NCBI RefSeq assembly: GCF_014237865.1
Contig: NZ_JACJUU010000001.1
Location: 124,001-188,000, forward strand
Reading direction: 5' to 3'
Source of the DNA: Pusillimonas minor
Lineage (GTDB): Bacteria > Pseudomonadota > Gammaproteobacteria > Burkholderiales > Burkholderiaceae_B
Length of the DNA stretch: 64,000 nt
The position numbers and the translations under genes were made by a program. Below, one piece after another: positions 1 through 8,989 of this stretch. The notes under the pieces were generated by a model that was given only the letters and a program-made list of their open reading frames with translations, was not told the DNA's origin and ran no database searches. Positions within the stretch are counted from its first letter, which is position 1, and each line of letters begins with the position of its first letter.

Positions 1-833
1 TCAAACGCAGCTGGGTAACGTACCGGCAGCGCTACGTCGAGCCCGTCCGCATCAAGCAAGGTGTGGCGTTCTGGCAAAGTTACAAAACAGAAGTAGACCG
101 CGCCGCAGCGCAGTACGGCGTACCACCGTCCATACTCGTTTCAATTATTGGTGTCGAAACCCTGTACGGGCGCTACACCGGGAGCTTTTCGGTGCTCGAC
201 GCGCTGGCGACGCTGGGGTTTCGCCACCCCGACGTCAATCGCCCCGAGCGCAGCCAGCTGTTTCGCGACCAACTGGCCGACCTGATCGAGCTCGATTACC
301 GTGGCGAACTGAACGCCACCACGGCCACAGGCTCGTTTGCCGGCGCCGTCGGGCTGCCACAATTTATGCCGGGCAGTTTGCGCCGGTTTGCCGCCGATGG
401 CGACAACGACCGGCGCATCGACCTTTACGACAGCGTCCCCGATGCACTGGCTTCGGTGGGCAAATTTTTACGCCTGCACGGCTGGGAACCCGGGCTACCG
501 GTATTTGCACCCGTGCAGCTACCGCAAAATGCCGCACAATGGGTTGACGGCGGGCTTAAACCCACGCTGCGCTGGCAGCAACTAGAACAGGCCGGCGCCT
601 ACGTTGCCCGAAGCCCTCGCACAACCATGGCCTGGGCCCAGCACCCGGTAGGGGTTATCGACTTGCTCGACGAACCGCGCGGCCTGGCCGAATACCGCGT
701 GGCCACCCCAAACTTTTTTGCACTGACCGAATACAACCGCAGTTATTTTTATGCGACCTCGGTGGCAGAGCTTGCCCAAGCGCTGGCCGACCAGATGGGC
801 TATGGTGCGCCCGACGGCACCCCCGCGCAATAA
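1..833 (+). CDS. mltB: Lytic murein transglycosylase B family, 5' end outside window
   Basis: This is the C-terminal part of an MltB-family lytic transglycosylase, a periplasmic enzyme that cleaves peptidoglycan between MurNAc and GlcNAc to give 1,6-anhydro ends. The reading frame is open from base 3, so the signal peptide and first domain lie upstream of the window. Visible family features are the GVETLYGRYTG segment with the predicted catalytic Glu, the FAGAVGLPQFMPGS segment, and the late ALTEYNRSYFYA motif. The gene is followed after 45 bp by the convergent cysM stop. Family assignment is firm; whether it carries a lipobox cannot be seen. Confidence 0.9.
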   Translation, partial: KRSWVTYRQRYVEPVRIKQGVAFWQSYKTEVDRAAAQYGVPPSILVSIIGVETLYGRYTGSFSVLDALATLGFRHPDVNRPERSQLFRDQLADLIELDYRGELNATTATGSFAGAVGLPQFMPGSLRRFAADGDNDRRIDLYDSVPDALASVGKFLRLHGWEPGLPVFAPVQLPQNAAQWVDGGLKPTLRWQQLEQAGAYVARSPRTTMAWAQHPVGVIDLLDEPRGLAEYRVATPNFFALTEYNRSYFYATSVAELAQALADQMGYGAPDGTPAQ

Positions 834-878
834 ACAAAAAACAAGCGCGGGGGTTAACGTGAAAGTGTTGGGTTAAAG

Positions 879-1793
879 CTAAGGCGCCGGGTTGAATACA
901 CCCGTCGATAAATAGCGGTCGCCCCGGTCGCACACTATGAACACAATGGTGGCGTTTTCGACACGGGCCGCTACCCGCAAAGCCGCGACCAACGCACCCG
1001 CCGCAGAAATACCGCCAAAAATGCCCTCTTCGGCAGCCATGCGCCGTGCCATGGTTTCGGCTTCGGCTTGTTCGATCAGCTCGAAGGCATCGACCTTGGC
1101 CGGGTCGTATATTTTGGGCTGATAAGCCTCGGGCCACTTGCGAATGCCCGGAATTTGCGAGCCAGGGGCAGGCTGTGCGCCCACCACCTGGATAGCCGGG
1201 TTTTGGGTACGTAAATAGGTGCCCACCCCCATAATGGTGCCCGTGGTCCCCATGGCGCTGACAAAATGCGTGATTTCACCGCCCGTTTGCTCCCAGAGCT
1301 CGGGGCCTGTGGACTCGATGTGTGCACGGAAATTGTCGGGGTTGGCAAACTGATCGAGCACTTTGCCCTTGCCTTCGGCCTGCATCTGCATGGCAAGGTC
1401 GCGGGCATATTCCATACCGCCTTCGCTGGCCTTGGTCAGAATAAGCTGTGCACCGTACGCCGTCATGGAGGCGCGGCGTTCGAGCGACAGGTTGTCGGGC
1501 ATGATGAGAATCATCTTGTACCCGCGAATAGCGGCCGTCATGGCCAACGCAATGCCGGTGTTGCCGCTGGTGGCTTCAATCAGCGTGTCGCCCGGCTTGA
1601 TTTCACCCCGCTCTTCGGCGCGGCGGATCATGGAGCTGGCCGCACGGTCTTTGACCGAACCCGCCGGATTATTGCCTTCGAGTTTGGCCAGAATGACGTT
1701 GCCACGGCTGTCGCCCAATGCACCCGGAATACGCTGCAGACGAACCAGGGGGGTGCTACCGATGGTGTCTTCGATGGTCATGTATGTTTTCAT
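879..1793 (-). CDS. cysM: Cysteine synthase B (O-acetylserine sulfhydrylase)
   Basis: PLP enzyme that makes cysteine from O-acetylserine and sulfide or thiosulfate in the cytoplasm. About 304 residues, the family length. The PLP lysine is in GSVKDR near residue 48, the phosphate/substrate loop TSGNTG is at about 75-80, and the C-terminal VFIVCDRGDRYLSTGVF is typical of CysM rather than CysK. I chose the ATG at 1793 (MKTYMTIEDT), which aligns with the usual start; an in-frame ATG at 1805 is also possible and neither has a strong ribosome binding site. It stands alone, convergent with the mltB-like gene. Confidence 0.93.
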   Translation of the reverse strand: MKTYMTIEDTIGSTPLVRLQRIPGALGDSRGNVILAKLEGNNPAGSVKDRAASSMIRRAEERGEIKPGDTLIEATSGNTGIALAMTAAIRGYKMILIMPDNLSLERRASMTAYGAQLILTKASEGGMEYARDLAMQMQAEGKGKVLDQFANPDNFRAHIESTGPELWEQTGGEITHFVSAMGTTGTIMGVGTYLRTQNPAIQVVGAQPAPGSQIPGIRKWPEAYQPKIYDPAKVDAFELIEQAEAETMARRMAAEEGIFGGISAAGALVAALRVAARVENATIVFIVCDRGDRYLSTGVFNPAP

Positions 1794-1836
1794 AGCCGAA
1801 ATCATACACCGGCGCCCAGCCCCTGCCGCAAGCGCC

Positions 1837-2325
1837 TTAACGGATTTTATGCCCCCCTTTCGGGGCGGCTGTATTCACCGGGCTTTTTTCCCGGCCGGCA
1901 GGCTCAGCCGCACTCAAGCCACCCTGCACCGTCAAGCCCGCCGACCGCAGCGACGCCACTTTGGCCGGGCCGATACCTTTCACGCGATCAGACAGGTCGT
2001 CAAACGATTCGTAACGACCACCACGGGTTCGCTCATCAATGATCGTACGCGCCGTCTTGGGACCTATCCCCTTAATGCCTTCGAGCTGCGAGACATCGGC
2101 TGCGTTCACATCAACTGCGTAGACCGTATTGGCAAAGGCCGAGCCTAGCAACACAAGACACACGCCGGCCTGCATGACCGCCTTTCTTAACGTCGTACCA
2201 GATGACACTGTCGATTCGACTTCTGGACCTGACGACGGCTGCAATTCGGCGTCTGGTTCAGGCCAGGCGCCGCGCTGATCTGCGGCTACCGGCACTGCAA
2301 CGGTAGATTCTGTAAACGGATTCAT
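1837..2325 (-). CDS. ComEA-like helix-hairpin-helix DNA-binding protein, exported
   Basis: Small protein with a hydrophobic segment (about residues 50-70, GVCLVLLGSAFANTVYA) followed by VDVNAADVSQLEGIKGIG and a second hairpin VKGIGPAKVASL, i.e. the tandem helix-hairpin-helix DNA-binding unit of the ComEA family. ComEA binds incoming DNA in the periplasm during natural transformation; many betaproteobacterial homologues are just this unit behind a signal peptide. Two starts are possible: 2325 (162 residues, GGGGG ribosome site) or 2175 (112 residues, signal peptide at the very N-terminus, AAAGG upstream). The intrinsic terminator at 2338-2368 makes the long form harder to express, which favours the short one. 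No other competence gene is visible nearby. Confidence 0.8.
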   Translation of the reverse strand: MNPFTESTVAVPVAADQRGAWPEPDAELQPSSGPEVESTVSSGTTLRKAVMQAGVCLVLLGSAFANTVYAVDVNAADVSQLEGIKGIGPKTARTIIDERTRGGRYESFDDLSDRVKGIGPAKVASLRSAGLTVQGGLSAAEPAGREKSPVNTAAPKGGHKIR

Positions 2326-2337
2326 GACACCCCCAAG

Positions 2338-2368
2338 AAAAAAGACACTGAAGAAAAACTTCAGTGTC
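2338..2368 (-). terminator. Intrinsic terminator after hldD, just upstream of the comEA-like gene
   Basis: A perfect 10-bp inverted repeat (2344-2353 with 2359-2368, 5-base loop) is followed on the minus strand by six T residues (2338-2343). It ends the lapA-lapB-hldA-hldD transcript. It lies only 12 bases before the upstream ATG candidate of the comEA-like gene. Confidence 0.88.
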
Positions 2369-2498
2369 TATCGTGGGGCAAATGGGGAAAAACCGGCAGA
2401 CGTACTGAACGAAAATGTCAGTGCGTAAAACTACGGCATTGCCGTTGGTTCACGCGAAACAAACGAACACGGGCAAGCCTGCCAGGCAATTAATTTAC

Positions 2499-3494
2499 CT
2501 ACAGGCGCCCATTTTTGAGCATAGCGCGTACATATGCCGCCACACCGGTTTGCACGTCGGTAAACGGCTTGTCGTAACCCGCAGCGCGCAATTGCGATAA
2601 GTCGGCCTGCGTGTGACTTTGATATCGCCCTTTAAGGTCTTCGGGGAACGGAATGTAATGGATGTATTGCTGGTCGACCAGGTCGCGCAACGAAAGCTCG
2701 GCCTCACCCTTTTCGGCACGCATGGTATTGACCACTGCCGTCGCAACATCATTAAATGGCTGCGCACGCCCGGTGCCGCAATTGAAAATGCCCGACACCT
2801 CGGGGTGATCGAGAAAGTGCAGGTTTACAGAAACGACATCGTCAATAAAGATAAAGTCACGCTGCTGCCCACCATCGGGGTAGCCGTCCCAGCCGCCAAA
2901 CAGTCGCACATGGCCTTCGGTGCGGAACTGGTTCATGTTATGAAAGGCCACCGACGCCATGCGCCCTTTGTGTTGCTCTTGCGGGCCGTACACATTGAAA
3001 TAACGCAACCCCACCACAGGCGCCTTAAGGCGCTCGAGGTGACGGCGCAATACCTGGTCGAACAGAAACTTTGAGTAGCCGTAAACGTTCAGCGGCGACT
3101 CGTACAAAGGATTCTCGACATAGACCGGCCCGGCACCGTACACCGCCGCCGAAGACGCATAGATAAAAGGTACCTTGTGCTGTTGGCACCAGCCAAAAAG
3201 TTCGAGCGTTACCTTGTAGTTGTTGTCCATCATGTAATGGCCGTTACGCTCGGTGGTATCGGAGCAGGCCCCCTGATGGAAAACGGCCTCGATGCCGGAA
3301 AGACGCCCGGCTTGCAACTGCTGCCGGAAATCGTCTTTATGCAAATAATCGGCAATATCCAGGTCGACCAGATTGCGGAATTTATCGCCTTCGGTCAGGT
3401 CGTCGACCACCAAAATATTGGTAATGCCGCGCGCATTAAGGCCTTTGACAATATTGCTGCCGATAAAGCCGGCGCCGCCTGTCACAATAATCAT
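2499..3494 (-). CDS. hldD: ADP-L-glycero-D-manno-heptose 6-epimerase
   Basis: Last step of ADP-heptose synthesis for the LPS inner core: converts ADP-D-glycero- to ADP-L-glycero-D-manno-heptose using bound NADP. 331 residues, extended short-chain dehydrogenase fold: the nucleotide-binding [14 protein letters not shown] is at residues 5-18 and the catalytic YGYSKFLFD tyrosine-lysine motif is central. The ATG at 3494 is preceded by AGGAGA and overlaps the hldA stop as ATGA, so translation is coupled. The frame stays open upstream but that part is antisense-like Arg-rich sequence and not part of the protein. Also called rfaD or gmhD. Confidence 0.96.
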   Translation of the reverse strand: MIIVTGGAGFIGSNIVKGLNARGITNILVVDDLTEGDKFRNLVDLDIADYLHKDDFRQQLQAGRLSGIEAVFHQGACSDTTERNGHYMMDNNYKVTLELFGWCQQHKVPFIYASSAAVYGAGPVYVENPLYESPLNVYGYSKFLFDQVLRRHLERLKAPVVGLRYFNVYGPQEQHKGRMASVAFHNMNQFRTEGHVRLFGGWDGYPDGGQQRDFIFIDDVVSVNLHFLDHPEVSGIFNCGTGRAQPFNDVATAVVNTMRAEKGEAELSLRDLVDQQYIHYIPFPEDLKGRYQSHTQADLSQLRAAGYDKPFTDVQTGVAAYVRAMLKNGRL

Positions 3495-4420
3495 TCGAGT
3501 TCTCCTGCGGTAACTACCGATGTCCCTAGTTTGCCCACGGCGACGCCGCCGGCCCGATTTGCCCACCGCACGGCATCGTCCCACCCCAAGCCGGCTGCCC
3601 GCATAACGGCCAACGTCGCCAGGACGGTGTCTCCGGCCCCAGAGACGTCGAACACTTCGTGTGCCATGGCATCAACGTGAAAACGATGGCTGTCCTGAAA
3701 CAAGGTCATGCCTTGTTCGGAGCGCGTAACCAGAAGCGCCTCGAGCCCGAGCTCTTGACGCAGTTTTTGCGCCCGGGTTTCAAGCTCATGCTCCGACGTC
3801 CACCGCCCTACGGCATCTTGCATTTCGGCCCGGTTGGGCGTGATGATGGTCGCCCCCTGGTAGCGCTGATAAGCGTGCCCTTTCGGGTCGACGAATACCG
3901 GTTTGCCTTGCGCACGCGCCGCCTGAATGAGGGGTTCGACCTGCGCCAGCACGCCCTTGGCGTAATCGGACAAGACGACGACGTCGTGATGCGCCAGCTG
4001 CGCCGAAAACAAGGCATGAATTTGGGCCAGGCTGTTGACCGAAGGCTGCTCTTCGAAATCGATGCGCAACAATTGCTGCTGACGACCCAGCACGCGCATT
4101 TTAAGCGTGGTGTGCAGCAAAGGATCGACCACCAATCGCGCAGTAATGCGGTCTTCGGTCGACAGGGCTTCAACCTTCAGCCCGGCCTCGTCGTCGCCCA
4201 CCACGCCCAGCAAGGTCGCCTGAGCGCCCAGGGCAACAATGTTGCGGGCGACGTTCGCCGCACCACCCAGCCGGTCTTCACGGCGGGCGACACGCACAAC
4301 GGGCACCGGCGCTTCAGGCGAAATGCGCTCGACCTCGCCAAACCAGTAGCGATCGAGCATGATGTCACCGACAACCAGTACGCGTGCGCGCTGGACATCG
4401 GCAGCGGGAAATGTAGTCAT
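3491..4420 (-). CDS. hldA: D-glycero-beta-D-manno-heptose-7-phosphate kinase, single-domain
   Basis: Ribokinase-family (PfkB) enzyme that phosphorylates heptose 7-phosphate at C1. 309 residues, so it is only the first half of the 477-residue HldE of E. coli; the adenylyltransferase half (HldC/RfaE2) is not in the window and must be encoded elsewhere. Motifs: N-terminal [13 protein letters not shown], glycine-rich [10 protein letters not shown], and DVSGAGDTV at 258-266 with the catalytic Asp near 264. Start ATG overlaps the lapB stop by 4 bases and a GGAAGA ribosome site precedes it. The split form is known in betaproteobacteria. Confidence 0.94.
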   Translation of the reverse strand: MTTFPAADVQRARVLVVGDIMLDRYWFGEVERISPEAPVPVVRVARREDRLGGAANVARNIVALGAQATLLGVVGDDEAGLKVEALSTEDRITARLVVDPLLHTTLKMRVLGRQQQLLRIDFEEQPSVNSLAQIHALFSAQLAHHDVVVLSDYAKGVLAQVEPLIQAARAQGKPVFVDPKGHAYQRYQGATIITPNRAEMQDAVGRWTSEHELETRAQKLRQELGLEALLVTRSEQGMTLFQDSHRFHVDAMAHEVFDVSGAGDTVLATLAVMRAAGLGWDDAVRWANRAGGVAVGKLGTSVVTAGELE

Positions 4421-5640
4421 CGAATTTCTTCCAGACGTCGGGGGGGGTAGGTCTCCCAGGCATTACACCCCGGACATTGCCAATAATAATGACGCGCCTC
4501 GAACCCGCAATGGCTGCAGGCATAACGATCAAGGCGCTGTGTATGTTTGTGAATGAGACTGCGCAACAGGCTCAGGTCGGCATCGGGCGCGATGGCGGCA
4601 CCTGTTTTTGGGGTGTCGTCGCTGGCAAGCTCGGCCTCGAGCAGCCGGTCTAGCCCCAGCAACGACGGGTGAGCGCGAAGCGCCTCGCGTGCAAATGCCC
4701 AGGCGGGCACGTACCCTTCTTGAAAACGTAATTCGCGAAACACAACATTGAACATGTCGAGCGTAGGATGACGCATGTAATGCGCCTTGAGCAACGCCAG
4801 CGCCTGAGCCGCCTGACCCGTGGCGCGACACACGTTAAGCAGGTCGTTGGCCACCAGTCCTGCATACTCGGGCGCCTGCACCAGCACGGCTTCTAGCCAG
4901 GCACGCTCTTGGGCGGGTTGCCCAGACGCACGCGCCACAGCGGCGCGCAACATGGCAATACGAGCCTGCGATGCTTGACTGAAATGTTTTTCGGCCAGCG
5001 CGTTGGCCGCGTTATCGGCAGCATCGAGCGCCGCAATGGCCGCGTCGATTGCGGGTGGCCTTGAAGCCAACGCCGTTTGGGCTTGTTCGCACTGGTAATG
5101 CACCAATTGCGGGACCGGCTCGTCGACCAGGGCCCTGAGCCGCTTGACCGCTTCGATCGCTTTGGGCCAGTCGTGTTCAGATTCGTAGATGCGAATCAGT
5201 GCACGCACCGCCGGCACTGAATAACGCGCCGTATTTTGCACCTGCAAAAATGCCTGCTCGGCGCGATCGAGCATACCGGCCTTCAGGAAGTCTTGCGCCA
5301 GTTCGTGCTGGGCATGTTCGCGTTCGGCCTGGGGCAAGTCGGCCCGGGCAAGCAGGCTTTGATGCACACGAATAGCACGTTCCATTTCGCCGCGCCGGCG
5401 AAACAAGCTACCCAGCGCAAAATGCAGCTCGGTGGTTTCGGGGTCGAGCTTGGCGACTTCGACAAAAGCATCGATAGCGCGATCGGGCTCTTCGTTGAGA
5501 ATGAAGTTCAGACCCTTGAAATAAGAGTCGGGCAAGCTACGGGTTTCGGACAGCATCTGGCGGATGTCGACGCGCGCAGCGACCCACCCCAAACCGAAAA
5601 GTACCGGCAGCGAAATAAGCCACCACGGTTCAAAGTCCAT
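4417..5640 (-). CDS. lapB: LPS assembly protein LapB (TPR protein with zinc ribbon)
   Basis: Inner-membrane-anchored tetratricopeptide protein (formerly YciM) that coordinates LPS synthesis and controls LpxC turnover through FtsH. 407 residues: one N-terminal membrane helix (WWLISLPVLFGLGWVAA, residues 6-22), then repeated TPR helices (for example LHFALGSLFRRRGEMERAI), and a C-terminal rubredoxin-like metal site CSHCGF ... CPGCNAWETYPP. The gene follows lapA by 38 bp and overlaps hldA by 4 bp, so LPS core-sugar synthesis and LPS assembly control are on one transcript. Confidence 0.95.
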   Translation of the reverse strand: MDFEPWWLISLPVLFGLGWVAARVDIRQMLSETRSLPDSYFKGLNFILNEEPDRAIDAFVEVAKLDPETTELHFALGSLFRRRGEMERAIRVHQSLLARADLPQAEREHAQHELAQDFLKAGMLDRAEQAFLQVQNTARYSVPAVRALIRIYESEHDWPKAIEAVKRLRALVDEPVPQLVHYQCEQAQTALASRPPAIDAAIAALDAADNAANALAEKHFSQASQARIAMLRAAVARASGQPAQERAWLEAVLVQAPEYAGLVANDLLNVCRATGQAAQALALLKAHYMRHPTLDMFNVVFRELRFQEGYVPAWAFAREALRAHPSLLGLDRLLEAELASDDTPKTGAAIAPDADLSLLRSLIHKHTQRLDRYACSHCGFEARHYYWQCPGCNAWETYPPRRLEEIR

Positions 5641-5678
5641 GAATCAGGCCTCGGGAACAACAGGCTTTCGGCCCGGGT

Positions 5679-5999
5679 TTAAAGGGGAGACAGCGGCGCA
5701 ACGGCGTCGGGGGAAACGGGCGCATGAGCCACTTCGGGTGCGGCGGCCGCCTGAAGACGAGACACCTCGCGCTCGAGGCGCTTGATTTCGCGGCGACGAC
5801 GCAACATGGCCGGCACAATGGCCAGCAGGGCAAACAACACACCCACCACAAAGGCCACCAGCATCACCACAATAAGCGGCACGCCGGTAACAACATGATC
5901 GGCATAAAAATTAACATCGACCGGGCCTGTGTTTTTAAGCGCAAACAACAATACGACAATAAACACAACCAAGCGTAACGCCCATACGAGGTATCGCAT
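5679..5999 (-). CDS. lapA: LapA domain membrane protein (DUF1049)
   Basis: 106-residue protein with two N-terminal membrane helices (roughly residues 4-22 and 38-62) joined by the conserved loop KNTGPVDVNFYADH, then a basic coiled-coil segment (RRRREIKRLEREVSRLQ) and an Ala/Pro-rich tail. This is the LapA/YciS partner of LapB, thought to act in the LapB-FtsH-LpxC control complex. ATG at 5999 is preceded by CGGAG at a good distance; an upstream in-frame start at 6029 lacks support. First gene of the lapA-lapB-hldA-hldD group, downstream of the ihfB terminator. Confidence 0.9.
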   Translation of the reverse strand: MRYLVWALRLVVFIVVLLFALKNTGPVDVNFYADHVVTGVPLIVVMLVAFVVGVLFALLAIVPAMLRRRREIKRLEREVSRLQAAAAPEVAHAPVSPDAVAPLSPL

Positions 6000-6052
6000 G
6001 ACTGAACTCCGAAAATCAGGAATGCCCAATTGTAATGGGAATAATGACCCCG

Positions 6053-6090
6053 AAAAAACAAAACCCCCGGCTTTTTGGCCAGGGGTTTTG
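6053..6090 (-). terminator. Intrinsic terminator after ihfB
   Basis: Arms CAAAACCCC (6059-6067) and GGGGTTTTG (6082-6090) with a small inner GGC/GCC pairing, followed on the minus strand by six T residues (6053-6058). It closes the gyrA-to-ihfB operon before lapA. Confidence 0.85.
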
Positions 6091-6113
6091 TTTGATACGA
6101 CACAAACGCGGCG

Positions 6114-6473
6114 TCAGCCGTGCATGATGCGATCGAATTGATGGTCTAAGGTGAACTCGGCAGATTCGTCATTTCTACGGCCTTCTTGCTCGAATGCCGC
6201 ATCGACACGCTCGCGCAGTTCTTTACCGGCTTTGAAGTGAGGCACCTGTTTTCCGGGCACCATGACTTTTTCGCCAGACTTGGGGTTACGCCCCACGCGC
6301 GGTGAACGGGTCGATAACGAAAAACTGCCAAAGCCACGGATTTCGATGCGCTGGCCGTTGGACAAAGCCTGGGCCATGGCATCGAGCACCGTTTTGACGG
6401 CGAGATCGGTGTCCCGCAGCGCAAGCTGCGGGTACCGGCTCGCCAGAATGGCGATCAGCTCTGACTTAGTCAC
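6114..6473 (-). CDS. ihfB: Integration host factor beta subunit
   Basis: HU/IHF-family nucleoid protein that bends DNA at specific sites as a heterodimer with IHF-alpha. 119 residues; the core 94 residues match the family ([10 protein letters not shown] start, [21 protein letters not shown] with the DNA-intercalating proline in the beta arm), and there is a 25-residue acidic C-terminal extension (after AAFEQEG) longer than in E. coli. It starts 5 bp after rpsA, the same rpsA-ihfB arrangement as in enterobacteria, and is followed by a strong terminator. Confidence 0.95.
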   Translation of the reverse strand: MTKSELIAILASRYPQLALRDTDLAVKTVLDAMAQALSNGQRIEIRGFGSFSLSTRSPRVGRNPKSGEKVMVPGKQVPHFKAGKELRERVDAAFEQEGRRNDESAEFTLDHQFDRIMHG

Positions 6474-6478
6474 ACCAA

Positions 6479-8197
6479 TTAACCGTCGTCGCGAGCTTGG
6501 TCGAGCTTGGCCTTGAGCAAGGCGCCCAGGTTGGTTGTACCCGACGAGGCGCTGGCTTCGGACATACGCTGGAGCGTATCGGCGGTTTCGGCGTTGTCAC
6601 GGGCCTTGATCGACAACTGGATCGAGCGCGCTTTGCGATCAATGTTGATGATCATGGCTTCGACGTTGTCACCAACATTCAGGGCAGTGGTAGCGTCTTC
6701 GACGCGGCCAGCCGAGATTTCGGAAGCACGCAGGTAGCCTTCGACGTCGAGGGACAGCGTAACGACTGCACCCTTGGCTTCAACCGACTTGACGGTACCA
6801 GGAACAACCGCGCCTTTGTCGTAGGTGGCAACGAAGTTGTTGAAGGGGTCGCCTTCAAGTTGCTTGATACCCAACGAGATACGCTCTTTGTCGGTATCGA
6901 TACCCAGAACAACGGCTTCGATTTCGTCGCCCTTCTTGAAGTTGCGTACGGCTTCTTCGCCGGTTTCGGACCAGGACAGATCGGACAGGTGAACCAGGCC
7001 GTCGATACCGCCAGGCAGACCAACAAACACGCCGAAGTCGGTGATGGACTTGATGGCACCGCTGACCTTGTCGCCACGTTTGAAGTTCATGGAGAACTCT
7101 TCCCATGGGTTGGCGCGGCACTGCTTCATGCCCAGCGAAATACGGCGACGGTCTTCGTCGATTTCCAGAACCATAACTTCGACTTCTTCGCCCAGCGTAA
7201 CCACTTTGCGAGGATCGACGTTTTTGTTGGTCCAGTCCATTTCGGAGACGTGCACCAGACCTTCGATGCCGGCTTCGACTTCGACGAATGCACCGTAGTC
7301 GGTCAGGTTGGTGACTTTACCGAACAGGCGGGTATTTTGCGGGTAGCGACGTGCCAGACCGATCCAGGGATCTTCGCCCAACTGTTTGACGCCCAGCGAA
7401 ACACGGCTCTTTTCTTGATCGAACTTGAGCACTTTGGCTTCGACTTCCTGGCCGACGGTCAGGACTTCGGAGGGGTGACGGACACGGCGCCATGCCATGT
7501 CGGTGATGTGCAACAGACCATCGATGCCGCCCAGATCGACGAATGCGCCGTAGTCGGTGATGTTCTTGACAACACCCTTGACAATAGCACCTTCGCTGAG
7601 TGTTTCGAGCAGTTTTTGACGCTCTTCACCCATGCTGGCTTCGAGGACAGCGCGGCGCGACAGCACAACGTTGTTGCGCTTGCGATCGAGCTTGATGACC
7701 TTGAATTCCATGGTCTTGCCCTCGTAGGGCGTGGTGTCTTTGACCGGGCGCAGGTCGACCAAAGAACCGGGCAAGAAGGCACGGATACCGTTGGTCATGA
7801 CTGTAAGACCGCCTTTGACCTTGCCTGTAATCGTACCGTTAACCAGCTCGCCGGACTCGAGCGCCTGCTCGAGGGAGAGCCATGCCGAAAGACGCTTGGC
7901 GCGATCGCGCGACAGGATTGTGTCGCCATACCCGTTTTCGAGGGAGTCAATGGCCACGGAGACGAAATCGCCTGCCTGGACTTCGAGCTCGCCCTGATCA
8001 TTCAGGAACTCTTCAAGGGGGATCAGCGCTTCGGATTTAAGACCGGCGTTGACAACGACAAAGTTGTGGTCGATACGAACGACTTCTGCCGAAATAACTT
8101 CGCCAGACTTCATGTCTTGGCTTTTTACGCTTTCAGCAAACAGATCGGCAAAGCTTTCACCGCCAAGAGCGGCAGCAGGGGTTAGCGTTGAGGACAT
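6479..8197 (-). CDS. rpsA: 30S ribosomal protein S1
   Basis: Largest 30S protein; binds mRNA leaders and is needed for translation of messages with weak ribosome sites. 572 residues with six S1 (OB-fold) domains: two N-terminal ribosome-binding ones and four RNA-binding repeats with the recurrent pattern T/[19 protein letters not shown]. Start is the ATG at 8197 ([20 protein letters not shown]). The bases before it (GGATTTAATTTA) contain no clear Shine-Dalgarno, as is also true of E. coli rpsA. It sits 102 bp after cmk, a spacing and order conserved across proteobacteria. Confidence 0.97.
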   Translation of the reverse strand: MSSTLTPAAALGGESFADLFAESVKSQDMKSGEVISAEVVRIDHNFVVVNAGLKSEALIPLEEFLNDQGELEVQAGDFVSVAIDSLENGYGDTILSRDRAKRLSAWLSLEQALESGELVNGTITGKVKGGLTVMTNGIRAFLPGSLVDLRPVKDTTPYEGKTMEFKVIKLDRKRNNVVLSRRAVLEASMGEERQKLLETLSEGAIVKGVVKNITDYGAFVDLGGIDGLLHITDMAWRRVRHPSEVLTVGQEVEAKVLKFDQEKSRVSLGVKQLGEDPWIGLARRYPQNTRLFGKVTNLTDYGAFVEVEAGIEGLVHVSEMDWTNKNVDPRKVVTLGEEVEVMVLEIDEDRRRISLGMKQCRANPWEEFSMNFKRGDKVSGAIKSITDFGVFVGLPGGIDGLVHLSDLSWSETGEEAVRNFKKGDEIEAVVLGIDTDKERISLGIKQLEGDPFNNFVATYDKGAVVPGTVKSVEAKGAVVTLSLDVEGYLRASEISAGRVEDATTALNVGDNVEAMIINIDRKARSIQLSIKARDNAETADTLQRMSEASASSGTTNLGALLKAKLDQARDDG

Positions 8198-8299
8198 TAA
8201 ATTAAATCCATAGGCCAAAATGGCCGGTAAATACACACCGGGGCAAACCATTTACCCCAGCGGAGTTGACAAAAAACACCCCCGGAACCTACCGGAAAA
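8198..8299 (-). promoter_or_regulatory. rpsA leader with hairpin and no Shine-Dalgarno
   Basis: The cmk-rpsA spacer contains a perfect 7-bp inverted repeat (GGTAAAT at 8226-8232 with ATTTACC at 8250-8256) about 30 bases before the rpsA start, and an AT-rich start region without a Shine-Dalgarno. S1 is known to repress its own translation through structured leaders of this kind in gammaproteobacteria; its role here is inferred by analogy. Confidence 0.45.
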
Positions 8300-8989
8300 C
8301 TACCCGGTATGCGTGCCGGAAGCACCTCTGTTCGACCAAAGGTCGAGTACTGCATTAACGGTTTCTTCAATACTTAATTGCGATGAGTCGAGGGTAACCG
8401 CATCGGGTGCGGCCGCAAGCGGCGCATTGGCCCTCGACTGGTCTCGGGCATCGCGTGCTTCAAGATCCCTTGTTAAGTCCGCTAGGTTAGCAGGAAACCC
8501 CTTTTCGATCAACTGCTTACACCGTCTTTGTGCCCTGGCGTGCACATCGGCCACCAAAAATACCTTTAACGGGGCATCGGGGAAGACCACAGTACCCATA
8601 TCGCGACCATCGGCGACCAACCCCGGCAACTGACGAAAAGCACGCTGACGCCCTAAAAGCGCCTCGCGCACACGCCCCAAAGCAGCAATTTGCGAGGCAA
8701 AGAGCCCGACGTTCTCGGCGCGGATGGCCTCGGTGACGTCTTGACCGGCCATAAAAATACAACCGTCGACAAAGCGCACGTCGAGTCCGGCAGCAATTTT
8801 CGCAGCGCCTGACTCGTCGTCGGGCGCAACGCCCTGGTCAATACACGCCAAAGCCGTCAACCGATACAACGCGCCGCTGTCGAGCACTGCCCAGCCCAAC
8901 GCATTGGCCACGCGCTGGGCGACAGTACCTTTACCCGACGCCGTCGGCCCGTCGATAGCAATGACCGGAACCGCACACACTTCACTCAT
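8300..8989 (-). CDS. cmk: Cytidylate kinase
   Basis: Phosphorylates CMP and dCMP to the diphosphates. 229 residues; P-loop [15 protein letters not shown] at about 11-25, CMP-binding LDSGALYR, and [15 protein letters not shown]. The ATG at 8989 overlaps the aroA stop as ATGA; the longer open frame upstream lies within aroA and is not used. The aroA-cmk-rpsA order matches other proteobacteria. Confidence 0.96.
   Translation of the reverse strand: MSEVCAVPVIAIDGPTASGKGTVAQRVANALGWAVLDSGALYRLTALACIDQGVAPDDESGAAKIAAGLDVRFVDGCIFMAGQDVTEAIRAENVGLFASQIAALGRVREALLGRQRAFRQLPGLVADGRDMGTVVFPDAPLKVFLVADVHARAQRRCKQLIEKGFPANLADLTRDLEARDARDQSRANAPLAAAPDAVTLDSSQLSIEETVNAVLDLWSNRGASGTHTG

Noticed and set aside
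6497-8185. 562-codon open frame opposite rpsA
   Set aside because: It is the antisense of a strongly biased ribosomal protein gene; its Phe/Asp/Val-rich repeats mirror the S1 repeats and it has no own signals.
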